Positions 35,890-45,330 of a stretch of 45,710 nucleotides of DNA are shown here, piece by piece. The stretch is from Achromobacter arsenitoxydans SY8. GTDB taxonomy: Bacteria; Pseudomonadota; Gammaproteobacteria; Burkholderiales; Burkholderiaceae_B. A program made the translations under genes and the position numbers. Position 1 is the first letter of the stretch. Every line of letters begins with the position of its first letter. The stretch lies in assembly GCF_000236785.1 (NCBI RefSeq), contig NZ_AGUF01000048.1:1-45710 (forward strand), in the 5' to 3' direction. A model generated the notes under the pieces. That model saw nothing but the letters and a program-made list of their open reading frames with translations, searched no databases and was not told where the DNA came from.

Positions 35890-36704
35890 TGGGAGCCGCC
35901 ATCCACAACCTCAAGCCGGCGCCGGCCACGGCGAAGATCGAGCTGCGCGAAGTCTGCCTGTCGTACTTCACGCCAGACGGCGAGACCGAGGCCCTGTCGA
36001 ACGTATCTTTCTCGCTGGCGCCCGGCGAATTCGTCAGCCTGATCGGCCAGAGCGGCTGTGGCAAGAGCACGCTGCTGTCGCTGATCGCCGGGCTGATCCC
36101 GCCCACGTCGGGTTCGGTGCTGGTCGACGGGCACGCGGTGACCAAACCGAATGCGCGCATCGGCTACATGCTGCAGCAGGACTACCTGTTCGAATGGCGC
36201 ACCATCCTGGACAACGTCATGCTGGGCGCGGAGATCCAGGGCCGGCGCGATGCGCGCAGTGAAGCGCGCGCCGTGCACCTGCTTGAAAAATGCGGCCTGG
36301 GCGCCTTCCTTTCGCACACGCCGCGCCAGCTTTCCGGCGGCATGCGCCAGCGGGCGGCCCTGGCGCGCACGCTGGTGACCGAGCCCGACGTGATCCTGCT
36401 GGATGAACCGTTCTCGGCGCTGGATTCGCAGACCCGGCTGGCGATCTCCGACGAAGTGGTGGACATCCTGCGCCGCGAAGGCAAGACGGTGGTGCTGGTG
36501 ACGCACGACATCGGCGAGGCCATCGCCATGACGGACCGCGTGATCGTGCTGTCGCGCCGGCCGGGACGGCTCAAGAGCCAGTACCGCATCAATTACGGCG
36601 ACGGCCAGGTGCGGCCCACGCCCTTCCAGGCGCGCTCGCGCCCGGAATTCAATACGTACTTCAAACAGCTCTGGGACGAGCTGGACGTCCATGTGGAGGG
36701 CTGA
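35886..36704 (+). CDS. SsuB/TauB-type ABC transporter ATP-binding protein
   Basis: This 272-residue ATPase has Walker [10 protein letters not shown], signature [13 protein letters not shown], Walker [13 protein letters not shown] and the H-loop VTHD, as in nitrate/sulfonate/taurine-type importers. Two ATG codons follow each other (35886 and 35889); the first overlaps the binding-protein stop. The C-terminal region ([24 protein letters not shown]) is typical of the family. Confidence 0.93.
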   Translation: MMGAAIHNLKPAPATAKIELREVCLSYFTPDGETEALSNVSFSLAPGEFVSLIGQSGCGKSTLLSLIAGLIPPTSGSVLVDGHAVTKPNARIGYMLQQDYLFEWRTILDNVMLGAEIQGRRDARSEARAVHLLEKCGLGAFLSHTPRQLSGGMRQRAALARTLVTEPDVILLDEPFSALDSQTRLAISDEVVDILRREGKTVVLVTHDIGEAIAMTDRVIVLSRRPGRLKSQYRINYGDGQVRPTPFQARSRPEFNTYFKQLWDELDVHVEG

Positions 36705-36707
36705 GCC

Positions 36708-37544
36708 ATGAACGCGCCGATCGCCAACACCGTTCCTCTGCGCGCCGTGCGCGCGCCCAGCGAGAAGTACCTGGACTACCTGCGCCGCGACCGCGCGCGC
36801 CGCCGCAACATCCGCGTGGCGCAGGCGCTGCTGCTGGCCGTGTTCCTGTGCGCCTGGGAAATCCTGCCGCGCATGCACATCCTCAACCCGCTCTTGACCA
36901 GCTATCCCAGCGCGCTGTGGCCCACGTTCATCGAACTGTGGAACAACGGCAACCTGGGCAAGCACATCATGACGACCCTGTCCGCGACGCTGGTCGGCTT
37001 TGCGCTGAGCATGCTGATCGGCATCGTGGTCGCGGCGGCGCTGTGGTGGTCCGACTTCCTGTACAAAGTGCTGGACCCGTTCCTGGTGGTGGCGAACGCC
37101 ATGCCCAAGATCGCCTTCGTGCCGATCTTCTACCTGTGGCTGGGCTCGGACTACGCGGTGTACGGCATGGCCGTGGCCATCGCAGTGTTCGTGACCATCA
37201 TGGTGGTTTACGCGGGCTTTCGCGGCATCGACCTGAACAAGGTGAAGCTGGCGCATACCTTCGGCGCGAGCCGCTGGCAGGTGCTGACCAAGGTGGTGCT
37301 GCCCGGCAGCGTCCCCACGCTGATCGCGGCCGTGAAGATGAACATCGGCCTGGCGCTGGTGGGTGTCATCGTGGGCGAATTCCAGTCGGCGGACTCGGGC
37401 CTGGGCTTCCTGATCATGAACGGCAGCCAGGTGTTCAAGCTGAACATCGTCATGACCGCCATCGCAATGCTGGCGCTGATTTCCAGCGTCATGTACCTGA
37501 TCGTCTACCGCATCGAAGCCGCCGTCGCGCGGCGCTACGGCTAA
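36708..37544 (+). CDS. SsuC-type ABC transporter permease
   Basis: This 278-residue inner-membrane permease has about six hydrophobic segments and the cytoplasmic EAA loop (HTFGASRWQVLTKVVLPGSVP) that meets the ATPase. GGAGGG precedes the ATG at 36708. It lies three bases after the ATPase gene. Confidence 0.93.
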   Translation: MNAPIANTVPLRAVRAPSEKYLDYLRRDRARRRNIRVAQALLLAVFLCAWEILPRMHILNPLLTSYPSALWPTFIELWNNGNLGKHIMTTLSATLVGFALSMLIGIVVAAALWWSDFLYKVLDPFLVVANAMPKIAFVPIFYLWLGSDYAVYGMAVAIAVFVTIMVVYAGFRGIDLNKVKLAHTFGASRWQVLTKVVLPGSVPTLIAAVKMNIGLALVGVIVGEFQSADSGLGFLIMNGSQVFKLNIVMTAIAMLALISSVMYLIVYRIEAAVARRYG

Positions 37545-37553
37545 GGAGGCAGC

Positions 37554-38246
37554 ATGGAATTCCCGCAATGGGTGCAGGACCGCGTCATAGCCCGCCAGGG
37601 TTGCCTGCACCCCTATGACGAACTTCCCGCCGCCCGCACCGCGGTGGTCGTGATCGACATGCAGCAGTACTTCACGCTGCCAGGCTACCAAGGCGAATGC
37701 GCCCCGGCGCGCGAGATCATCGCCCCCATCAACCGCCTGTGCGGCGCCGTGCGCGATGCCGGCGGGGTCGTCGTCTGGGTGCAGACGGCGTCCGACAACG
37801 CGGACGTGTTCTGGTCGCACCATCACGGCGTCATGCTGACGCCGGAGCGCAGCGCCCGGCGCCTGGAGACGCTGCGGCGCGATGCTCCGGGATTCGAGCT
37901 GCATCCTGACCTGCGCGCGCGGTCGACCGACCTGCACGTGGTCAAGCGCTACTACAGCGCGATGGCTCCCGGCTCGTCCGAACTGGAGCCGCTGCTGCGC
38001 GGGCTGGGCGTGGACACGCTGCTGATCGCCGGCACGGTCACCAACGTGTGCTGCGAATCCACGGCGCGCGATGCGATGATGCGCGATTTCCGGACCATCA
38101 TGGTGGACGACGCGCTGGCCGCGGTGACGCCGGCCGAGCACGAAAATGCCCTGCACGGCTGGATGCTGTTCTTCGGCGACGTGCTGTCGGTGGACGAAGC
38201 CGCCGCACGGCTCAAGCCTGCCCAGGCGCCCCGCAAGACGGCCTGA
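37554..38246 (+). CDS. Isochorismatase-family amidohydrolase linked to an importer
   Basis: This 230-residue cytoplasmic hydrolase has D35 (VIDMQQ), K131 (VVKRYYSA) and C166 (TNVCCEST), the triad of the superfamily. The N-terminal extension and overall length resemble RutB-like and N-carbamoyl hydrolases more than the shorter protein at 13275. AAGGAGG right before the start and nine bases of spacing tie it to the permease gene. I infer that the operon imports a compound with an amide or ureido bond and cleaves it. Confidence 0.9.
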   Translation: MEFPQWVQDRVIARQGCLHPYDELPAARTAVVVIDMQQYFTLPGYQGECAPAREIIAPINRLCGAVRDAGGVVVWVQTASDNADVFWSHHHGVMLTPERSARRLETLRRDAPGFELHPDLRARSTDLHVVKRYYSAMAPGSSELEPLLRGLGVDTLLIAGTVTNVCCESTARDAMMRDFRTIMVDDALAAVTPAEHENALHGWMLFFGDVLSVDEAAARLKPAQAPRKTA

Positions 38247-38267
38247 ACCCGCCTGCCGCCGCGGGCG

Positions 38268-40736
38268 TCAGGACAGGTTCAGCCAGACCCGGCGCATGGT
38301 CGGGTCTTCGGGGTCCGCGTCGTTGGTGAAGCCCAGGCTGGTCATCAGCGACAGCATGGGCCGGTTCGTCGACAGCACCAGTCCGTCGATGTATTCCAGG
38401 CCCTGCTCGCGCGCGGCGTCGATCAGCGCGGTCATGAGCTGGCGTCCCAGCCCGCGCCGCTGCCAGTCATCGCCGATCACCAGCGCGTATTCGGCGCCGC
38501 GGCCGTCGGGGTTGCGCAGGTAGTGGGCAAAGCCCACCAGCACTTCCCGCGGATGGCCGCGATTGGCGGGGTTGGGCACCTGGGTGGCCGCCACCAGCGC
38601 CAGTTCGCGGTGGTAGTCCACCTGCGTGTAGCGGGACACCATGCGCGGGGTAAGTTCCCGCATCATCGACACGAAGCGCATGTAGCGGGACCGTTCCGAG
38701 AGGCCCCGAATGAACTCTTGCAGGGCTTCCCCGTCCTCGGGGCGGATGGGGCGCAGCACCCACGGGATGCCGTCCGCGAAACGGCGCACCTGCACCAGCC
38801 GCGCCGGATACGGGTGGATCGCCATGTGCGGATAGCCCGCCGTCTGGGGCGATTCGCAGCCGGGCTGCTCGGTCAGCGTCATGCGCAGGCCGCCCGCGCG
38901 CAGATGGGTTTCGCCCGCGTAGAGGGGGTCGATATCCAGGGATTCGATGTCGGGCAGTTCCGACACCAGCTCGGACACCAGCACCAGCGCCTGCTGCAGG
39001 GCCTCGGCCGCCATATGGCCGACGCGCGGCGCCAGCACCCGGCGCCATAGCCGGCTGCGTTCGATCAGCTGGCGCGCCAGGTAGCCGTTGAGCGGCGGCA
39101 GGTCCATGCCCCGGTCCGCCAGCGACAGCACGGCGTCCGGACCGCCCGCGCCAAAGCGGATGACGGGACCGAACTGCGGATCGCGCCGCACGCGGATCGC
39201 CATGGGGCGGGATTCGGACTCGATGCGAGGCGCATCCGCCGGCAGGTCGCGGACCGGCACATAGAACAAGGCCAGCAGGACCCGGATTTCGGAAGTGTTC
39301 AGTTCGCGCCGGCAATCGGCGCGCACGCGCGCCAGGATCTCGCGGGCAGCCGCCAGGTCCGGCACGTGGCTGGCGGGCTCGGGCGGCTGCGTCTGCAGCA
39401 GCAATTGCTGGTTGTAGTGATGCGAGGCCAGCACGCCGAAGGCGTCCGCGGCCGATTCCGGCGTGCGGAAGGCCGACGTGCCCGCGTCGTCCAGCATGCG
39501 CCGCAGCGGCCGCATGCCGGCGTCGCCCATGAAACAGGTCACCACGGGCTTCTTGGCGGAAGGCGCGATCTGCGCCAGTTCGCGCGCCACGGCCGGCATG
39601 TCGGCCAGCGCGTCGGGCGCCAGCAGCACCAGCACGCCGTCCACGCCCGCGTCGTCCAGCACCGCGTCCAGGATGGCGCGGATGCGGTCGGGCGTCATGG
39701 GCAAATAGGTGATGACCGGATTGGCGGTGGCGGCGTCGGGTTCGAGCATGTCTGCGAGCGCGCGCCGCGTGGCGGGCGCCAGGTCCGCGCGCAGAACGGC
39801 GGCGTCCGGGCCGATCAGGTCCATGGCCAGTTGCGGGGGCCCGCTGCCGTTGGAGATCAGCGCCACGCGCCGGCCCTTGGGACGCCGCGTGTACCCCAGC
39901 ACCTTCACCGCCGAGAACAGCTGCACGAAGTAGCGCACGCGGACGGCCCCGGCCCGGCGCAGCGCCGCGTCGAAGATGGCGTCGGCGCCGTCGGCATCGG
40001 AACGGCCGGCCTTGAGCACGATGACGGGCTTGATGCTGGCAGCGGCCCGCAACGTGCTCATGAATTCCCGGGCAGGCCCGACGTCTTCGAGGTACAGCAC
40101 GATGCTGTCGGTGCGGGGGTCGCTGGCCAGGTAGTCCAGCAGTTTGGGCAGGCCCACCACCGCCTCGTCGCCCAGCGACACCGCAGTGGAAAAGCCGATG
40201 TGCACATCTTCGGCCCAGTCCATGACGGCGGCCATGATGGAGCGGGACTGCGCCACCAGCGCCACGCGGCCGGATCGGGCCAGCACCGGGTGCTGGCTGA
40301 AGTTCAGGCCGGCATGGGGCCGCTGCGCGCCGAAGGACCGCGGCCCCAGCAATTCGCAGCGGTTTTCCTCGGCCCAGGCCCGGCACAGCGCCAGCGTGCC
40401 GCGCGGATAGGGATCAGGCAGTTCGTGGGGCAGGAGTATCACCGCGCGCGGCGACAGCGGCGACAGGCGGCGCAGCGTTTCCGGCAGGACGGCGGGCGAC
40501 ACGCAAACCAGGGCCAGATCGGGGCGCTCGCCGGCCGCGAGTCCCTGCAGGGTGGCGGGAAGCTCGGGCGCGGCGCCGGTTTCGGCGGCGACGATCGTGG
40601 TTTTCGCCTTCAGGGCGGGCGACAGAGACGTGGCCGCAGGCAGCGGCCGGTCGGCCACGATCACCAGCGATCCGGGTTCGAACATGGGCGCAAGAGCGTG
40701 TCGCAGCATAGGAGGGGCGGGCCAGGGCCTGTTCAC
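38268..40736 (-). CDS. Pat-like protein: degenerate acyl-CoA synthetase + GNAT acetyltransferase
   Basis: This 822-residue protein has an N-terminal NDP-forming acyl-CoA synthetase-like part (CoA-binding, ligase and ATP-grasp-like regions) and a C-terminal GNAT domain with the acetyl-CoA loop DDWQRRGLGRQLM near residue 757. The SHTG active-site histidine of true acyl-CoA synthetases is missing: after LKAGRS the sequence goes directly to FDAALRRAGAV. It therefore fits Pat/PatZ protein lysine acetyltransferases, which regulate acetyl-CoA synthetase and others. The start is uncertain: GTG at 40736 or ATG at 40709; neither has a clear ribosome binding site. Confidence 0.85.
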   Translation of the reverse strand: MNRPWPAPPMLRHALAPMFEPGSLVIVADRPLPAATSLSPALKAKTTIVAAETGAAPELPATLQGLAAGERPDLALVCVSPAVLPETLRRLSPLSPRAVILLPHELPDPYPRGTLALCRAWAEENRCELLGPRSFGAQRPHAGLNFSQHPVLARSGRVALVAQSRSIMAAVMDWAEDVHIGFSTAVSLGDEAVVGLPKLLDYLASDPRTDSIVLYLEDVGPAREFMSTLRAAASIKPVIVLKAGRSDADGADAIFDAALRRAGAVRVRYFVQLFSAVKVLGYTRRPKGRRVALISNGSGPPQLAMDLIGPDAAVLRADLAPATRRALADMLEPDAATANPVITYLPMTPDRIRAILDAVLDDAGVDGVLVLLAPDALADMPAVARELAQIAPSAKKPVVTCFMGDAGMRPLRRMLDDAGTSAFRTPESAADAFGVLASHHYNQQLLLQTQPPEPASHVPDLAAAREILARVRADCRRELNTSEIRVLLALFYVPVRDLPADAPRIESESRPMAIRVRRDPQFGPVIRFGAGGPDAVLSLADRGMDLPPLNGYLARQLIERSRLWRRVLAPRVGHMAAEALQQALVLVSELVSELPDIESLDIDPLYAGETHLRAGGLRMTLTEQPGCESPQTAGYPHMAIHPYPARLVQVRRFADGIPWVLRPIRPEDGEALQEFIRGLSERSRYMRFVSMMRELTPRMVSRYTQVDYHRELALVAATQVPNPANRGHPREVLVGFAHYLRNPDGRGAEYALVIGDDWQRRGLGRQLMTALIDAAREQGLEYIDGLVLSTNRPMLSLMTSLGFTNDADPEDPTMRRVWLNLS

Positions 40737-40843
40737 ACTAATCTAAAATACCGTTCATCGTATCAAGACAAGCCCGCTGTCCGCTTGATGAGGACACTGC
40801 CCGACGCCGATTTGTGGCGCCGCAGCCGCTAACATAGCCACCT

Positions 40844-42250
40844 ATGACTTCCAACGCCTCCAAACCCATTCGTACCCGTTTCGCGCCTTCGCCCACGGGG
40901 TTCCTGCATCTGGGCGGCGCGCGCACCGCGCTGTTCTCCTGGGCCTTCGCGCGCCATCATCAGGGCACGTTCGTGCTGCGCATCGAAGACACGGACGTCG
41001 AGCGCTCCACGCCGGAAGCGGTCCAGGCCATCCTGGACAGCATGGACTGGCTGGGCATGCAGCCCGACGAAGGCCCGTTCTATCAAATGCAGCGCATGGA
41101 CCGCTACCGCGAGGTCGTGGCGCAGATGCTGGCCGCCGGCACCGCCTACCACTGCTACAGCTCGCCCGAGGAAGTCGAAGCCATGCGCGAGGCCGCCCGC
41201 GCCCGCGGCGACAAACCGCGCTATGACGGCACCTGGCGCCCCGAGCCCGGCAAAACGCTGCCGGCTATCCCCGAAGGCCGCAAGCCCGTCGTGCGTTTCA
41301 AGAACCCGCAAGACGGCGCCACGTCCTGGAACGACATGGTCAAGGGCACGATCAGCTTCGACAACACCGAACTCGACGACCTGATCATCGCGCGTCCCGA
41401 CGGCACGCCCACCTACAACTTCTGCGTCGTGGTCGACGACTGGGACATGGGCATCACCCACGTCCTGCGCGGCGATGACCACGTCAACAACACGCCCCGC
41501 CAGATCAACATCCTGCGCGCGCTCGGCGCCGACCTGCCCGAATACGGCCACGTGCCGATGATCCTGGGCCCGGACGGCGAAAAGCTGTCCAAGCGCCACG
41601 GCGCCGTCAATGTCATGGAGTACGACAACGAGGGCTACCTGCCCGAGGCCATGATCAACTACCTGGCGCGCCTGGGCTGGAGCCACGGCGACGACGAACT
41701 CTTCACCCGCGAACAGCTGGTGTCCTGGTTCGACACCAAGCACCTGTCCAAGTCGGCCTCGCAGTGGGATCCCAAGAAGCTGAACTGGGTCAACGCCCAC
41801 TACATCAAGCAGATGGACAACGCGGAACTGGCCGAGCGCGTGGCGACGCGCGTGGCAACGCGCGGCGGCCATCCCGAGAAAATCGACCTGCCGGGCGTCA
41901 TGGGCCTCCTGAAGGACCGCGCCGAAACGCTGGAGCAACTGGCGGACGGCGCGATGCTCTTCTGCGCCGAATTCAAGGCGGCCCCGGCTGAACTGGCCGA
42001 ACAGCATCTGACCGCGCCCGCGCGCGAAGCGCTGGCGGACTTCGCGCAGCGCGCCCAGGACGCCGACTGGACCCGCGAGTCCCTGTCCGCCCTGATCAAG
42101 GCCGTGCTGGCCGACCGCGGCCTGAAGATGCCGCAACTGGCCATCCCGCTGCGCGTGGCGGTCACGGGCCAGACCCAGACGCCGGCCGTCGATGCGGTGC
42201 TGGCGTTGCTGGGCAAGGACACGGTGCTCAAGCGCCTGGCCGCCATCTAA
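40844..42250 (+). CDS. gltX: Glutamyl-tRNA synthetase
   Basis: This 468-residue class I synthetase charges tRNA-Glu. The HIGH motif is HLGG (22-25) and the KMSKS motif is KLSKR (247-251). The C-terminal anticodon-binding domain and total length fit bacterial GltX. It begins at 40844 and ends at a very strong TTCG-loop terminator. Confidence 0.97.
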   Translation: MTSNASKPIRTRFAPSPTGFLHLGGARTALFSWAFARHHQGTFVLRIEDTDVERSTPEAVQAILDSMDWLGMQPDEGPFYQMQRMDRYREVVAQMLAAGTAYHCYSSPEEVEAMREAARARGDKPRYDGTWRPEPGKTLPAIPEGRKPVVRFKNPQDGATSWNDMVKGTISFDNTELDDLIIARPDGTPTYNFCVVVDDWDMGITHVLRGDDHVNNTPRQINILRALGADLPEYGHVPMILGPDGEKLSKRHGAVNVMEYDNEGYLPEAMINYLARLGWSHGDDELFTREQLVSWFDTKHLSKSASQWDPKKLNWVNAHYIKQMDNAELAERVATRVATRGGHPEKIDLPGVMGLLKDRAETLEQLADGAMLFCAEFKAAPAELAEQHLTAPAREALADFAQRAQDADWTRESLSALIKAVLADRGLKMPQLAIPLRVAVTGQTQTPAVDAVLALLGKDTVLKRLAAI

Positions 42251-42266
42251 ACCCAGACACCAAGAC

Positions 42267-42312
42267 AAGGGCCCTGTTCATCTTCGGATGAACAGGGCCC
42301 TTGGTATTTTCA
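42267..42312 (+). terminator. Rho-independent terminator of gltX
   Basis: The arms AAGGGCCCTGTTCATC (42267-42282) and GATGAACAGGGCCCTT (42287-42302) pair perfectly around a TTCG tetraloop, followed by a T-rich run (TATTTT). A 16-bp stem is unusually long. Confidence 0.9.
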
Positions 42313-42353
42313 GGCCAGCATCCTGCCGCCCCGCCGTGCCGCAGACTTGGGGG

Positions 42354-43553
42354 TCACCCCTGCTGGATCGCCGCCCTCGCCTTCAGCGCCCGGGCAAAGA
42401 ACGCGCCCAGCAGCGGCAGCAGCACCGCGGACCCGCCGAACAGCGCCGCCGGCCCGATCTCGTCCACCACAGCGCCCGCCAGCGCCACGCCGGCCGCCTG
42501 TCCCATGAAGAGGCAGGACGCGAACCACGCCACCGCCGTGCCGCGCGCCGACGGCACCATCTGCGTCGCGTTGGTCTGCAGCGTCGCATGCAGCAGGTAG
42601 TAGCCAAAACCAGCCAGCACGCTGGCCAGCAGGCTCCACATCCAGACCGGCCCCAGCAGGTACGACAGGAACGCCACGCCCAGCACCAGGCCGCCGGCGA
42701 CAGCCAGGCCGCGCTCGCCAAGCCGCTTGAGGATGCGTCCGGCCACGACCGTGTAGATCAGCCCGCCCACCGCGTAGACCGCCACCAGCGCGCCCGCGGC
42801 GGTCAGGGAAATATCGAAGCGCTCATGCAGGTACGAAGGCGCGAACGCCAGGGCGCCGAACACCAGCAGGCCCTCGATGAACACCGTCGCCAACACCACG
42901 CGGGCCCATGGCGCCCCCAGCACCAGGCGCGCCTGGGCGACAAAGCCCTGCCTGACCGCGTTCGGGTCCACCTGCGCAAAGCCGGCCGCGCGCTGGCGCC
43001 GCACTTCCAGGTGCAGCAGCACGCCCACGACGAGATAACCCGCCACCAGCGCGGCGAACGCCCAGCGCCAGCCCACGGTGTCCGCGAACAGTCCGCCGGC
43101 GAGCTGGCCCGCGGACATGCCCAGAATCGTGCCGGTCAGGAAGCGCGCCAGCGTCGCCTGCCGCCGTTCGTACGGAACGTTGTCGCCGATCCAGGCCATG
43201 GACAGCGGCACGATACCGGCGCCCGCGGCGCCCGACAGGGCGCGGCAGAACACCAGCATGTCCAGCGAACCGGCCATTACCGCCCCCGCGCTGCCCAGCG
43301 CGCACCCCACCGTGGCCACGCTGACGACGCGGTACTTGCCGTAGCGGTCGCCCACGGGTCCGAAGAACATCTGCAGGACGCCGTACGCCACGGCGAACGC
43401 CGTCACGGCGCGCGCGGCCTGGCCGGTCGTGGTGCCGAACTCCGCCGCCAGTTGCGGCAGCATGGGATCACAGATACGGAAAGCGCTGGCGCTGACGAAA
43501 GCGGCCAATGCAAGCAGCGCGATTGCGCGTGCTTCGGAAGACATGGCGGGCAT
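42354..43553 (-). CDS. MFS transporter, multidrug-efflux type
   Basis: This 399-residue integral membrane protein has about 12 membrane segments. The loop between segments 2 and 3 (GPVGDRYGKYRVV) is the MFS signature, and SGAAGAGIVPLSMAWIGD follows in segment 4. It resembles drug/arabinose-type exporters of the DHA1 class. The start could be 43553 or 43544 (MSSEAR), and neither has a clear ribosome binding site. The substrate is unknown. Confidence 0.88.
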   Translation of the reverse strand: MPAMSSEARAIALLALAAFVSASAFRICDPMLPQLAAEFGTTTGQAARAVTAFAVAYGVLQMFFGPVGDRYGKYRVVSVATVGCALGSAGAVMAGSLDMLVFCRALSGAAGAGIVPLSMAWIGDNVPYERRQATLARFLTGTILGMSAGQLAGGLFADTVGWRWAFAALVAGYLVVGVLLHLEVRRQRAAGFAQVDPNAVRQGFVAQARLVLGAPWARVVLATVFIEGLLVFGALAFAPSYLHERFDISLTAAGALVAVYAVGGLIYTVVAGRILKRLGERGLAVAGGLVLGVAFLSYLLGPVWMWSLLASVLAGFGYYLLHATLQTNATQMVPSARGTAVAWFASCLFMGQAAGVALAGAVVDEIGPAALFGGSAVLLPLLGAFFARALKARAAIQQG

Positions 43554-43651
43554 GGGAAACCGGCGGCGGGGCGAAAGTCGAAGCCCGCACCTTACCGCAG
43601 CCCGGCCATCTTGGTGAAACCGCCGGACGAAGTGTCCGCCCGGCGCAACGG

Positions 43652-44158
43652 TCAGTAAGCCAGCCGGTAGCCCGCGGGCATGCGGCGCGCCGTCAGGAGG
43701 ATGCCGCCACTCTTCAACTCGCGCATCGCCAGCTTGGACTGCTCGACCTTTTCGATGCGATAGCGGTTCAGGTAGATCGGATCATTGGCGTCCACCGGCT
43801 CGCCGGCCGACTTGGTGGTGCGCATGGTGTAGATCCCGTCCGCCACGCTCCAGCAGCCGGTTTCGCGCAGGGCGGGACGCGTCTTGCGGCCGATCTTGAG
43901 CAGGGATTCGTAGGACATCGTGCCGTCGGCCGACAGGACGATCAGCGATTGCATGTCGCCGCTGACGTCGCGCGGACGCGAATTCGACAGCCACGTGCCG
44001 ATCATCGGGTCGCCTGCCTTGGCGGGCTGGCACGCCACCGGCTTGGGCGGCTCCGCGGGCTGGGCCTCGGTGATGGCGGCGGGCTTCCTGGCGGCGCAGC
44101 CGGCCAGGATCAGGATGGTGCAGGCGATGCCTGCCGAACGCAAAAACACACTGCTCAT
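43652..44158 (-). CDS. Hypothetical lipoprotein
   Basis: This 168-residue protein has a lipoprotein signal with lipobox LAGC (18-21), so Cys21 should be acylated. A Pro-rich linker (25-45) leads to a compact domain (about 50-160) with the stretches MIGTWLSNSRPRDVSGDMQSLIVLSADGTMSYES, broken here by no frameshift, and CWSVADGIYTMRT. That resembles small beta-barrel or lipocalin-like extracytoplasmic domains, but I do not recognise the family. It stands alone between the MFS gene and a LysR gene on the same strand. Confidence 0.75.
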   Translation of the reverse strand: MSSVFLRSAGIACTILILAGCAARKPAAITEAQPAEPPKPVACQPAKAGDPMIGTWLSNSRPRDVSGDMQSLIVLSADGTMSYESLLKIGRKTRPALRETGCWSVADGIYTMRTTKSAGEPVDANDPIYLNRYRIEKVEQSKLAMRELKSGGILLTARRMPAGYRLAY

Positions 44159-44362
44159 GACTTCCTCAAGTCGCCTGCCGACGCGTCGCCCCGATCACCC
44201 CGGCGCGCCCCTGGCGCGGCAGACACCACGCACTCTAAAGAGCGGCCTGGGAAGAATCAACGACGATCCGCGCCATGTGCAATTGCGCAACAGTGTTGCC
44301 GCGAACGCGCCCGGCATCCGGCCGGAAACCGCAAAAATGCGTTGGATTCAAGCGACACTGCG

Positions 44363-45247
44363 CTACCTGCGACGCGCCTTCGCGCGCAGCATTTCCTCCA
44401 TGCGCGCGGCGGCCGGCGACAGGCTGCGTCCCGCCAGCCGGGTGATGCCCAGTTCGCGCTCGATGCGCGGCCGCGACAGGGGTACGAACGCCAGTCCCGG
44501 CGAATCCGGCGGCACGCCCAGGCGGGCCAGCACCGTGACGCCGACGCCGCGCTCCAACATGGCCAGGAGCGACATCATGTTGGACACGAACACCTGGCGG
44601 TCCAGCATGAAGGCTGCTTGCGGATAGCCCGCCAGTTGGCGATGCGCCATGGTCCCGACCAGGGGCAGGCCGGCGATCTCGCGCCAGGTCACCGACTTGC
44701 GGCCGGCCAGCGGATGGCCGCGATGGCAGACCAGCCCGAAGGCGTCGCGCAGCAGCGGTTCGAAGGACAGCCGGCGGTCGCGCGACACCGGACTGCACAC
44801 GCCCAGTTCCACCTCGCCCGCCAGCACCATGCGTTCGACGCCTTCGGAGTTGTCGTCGAACAGGCGCAGCGCCACGGCCGGATAGCGCTCGCGGTAGGCC
44901 GCCACCAGTTCGGGCAGCCAATGCGTGGCCGCGGACGCGACCGACGCCATCGTCAGGCTGCCGGCGCCGCTGGTGGCCAGCCCCGACAGCGCCCCCGCGA
45001 CGCGGTCGTGGTGTTCCACCAGTTCGCGCGCCAGCGGCAGGCAGTCCTGCCCGAAGCGCGTCAGCGTGCCGCGGTTGCCCGGTTCGAACAGGGGTTGCCC
45101 CAGCCGCTGCTCCATTTCCCGGATGGACAGGGACAGCGCGGGCTGCGAACGGAACGCCCGGGCGGCCGCCGCGCGGAAGCTGCCCAGTTCGGCCACCAGC
45201 AGGAAGTGCCGGTAGTGGGAGATGGAAAGGTCGGGAAGCGGGCGCAT
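44363..45247 (-). CDS. LysR-family transcriptional regulator
   Basis: This 294-residue regulator has an N-terminal winged helix-turn-helix (about 10-70, with HFLLVAELGSFRAAAARAFRSQPALS) and a periplasmic-binding-like effector domain (about 95-290). It diverges from an alpha/beta hydrolase gene; the 83-base AT-rich gap contains an inverted repeat that fits LysR control of that gene and itself. The effector is unknown. Confidence 0.93.
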   Translation of the reverse strand: MRPLPDLSISHYRHFLLVAELGSFRAAAARAFRSQPALSLSIREMEQRLGQPLFEPGNRGTLTRFGQDCLPLARELVEHHDRVAGALSGLATSGAGSLTMASVASAATHWLPELVAAYRERYPAVALRLFDDNSEGVERMVLAGEVELGVCSPVSRDRRLSFEPLLRDAFGLVCHRGHPLAGRKSVTWREIAGLPLVGTMAHRQLAGYPQAAFMLDRQVFVSNMMSLLAMLERGVGVTVLARLGVPPDSPGLAFVPLSRPRIERELGITRLAGRSLSPAAARMEEMLRAKARRR

Positions 45248-45262
45248 GAGTCAGAAATTTGG

Positions 45263-45298
45263 AAAACTTATCAAACCATATGAAAAATAAAGTTTTCT
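45263..45298. promoter_or_regulatory. LysR-type operator in the divergent promoter region
   Basis: GAAAACTT (45263-45270) and AAGTTTTC (45291-45298) are exact complements around 20 AT-rich bases that contain T-N11-A-like positions. Such spacing fits a LysR recognition and activation site between the regulator and the divergent hydrolase gene. Confidence 0.6.
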
Positions 45299-45330
45299 CA
45301 TCATAGGGCGGCTTTTAAGATGGCCGCAAT

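Noticed and set aside
35742-38156. 804-codon minus-strand frame opposite the importer operon
   Set aside because: Antisense to three genes with clear motifs; His/Arg/Gln-rich composition marks it as a shadow.
39366-40832. 488-codon plus-strand frame opposite the Pat-like gene
   Set aside because: Shadow of a long GC-rich gene; no ribosome binding site or family.
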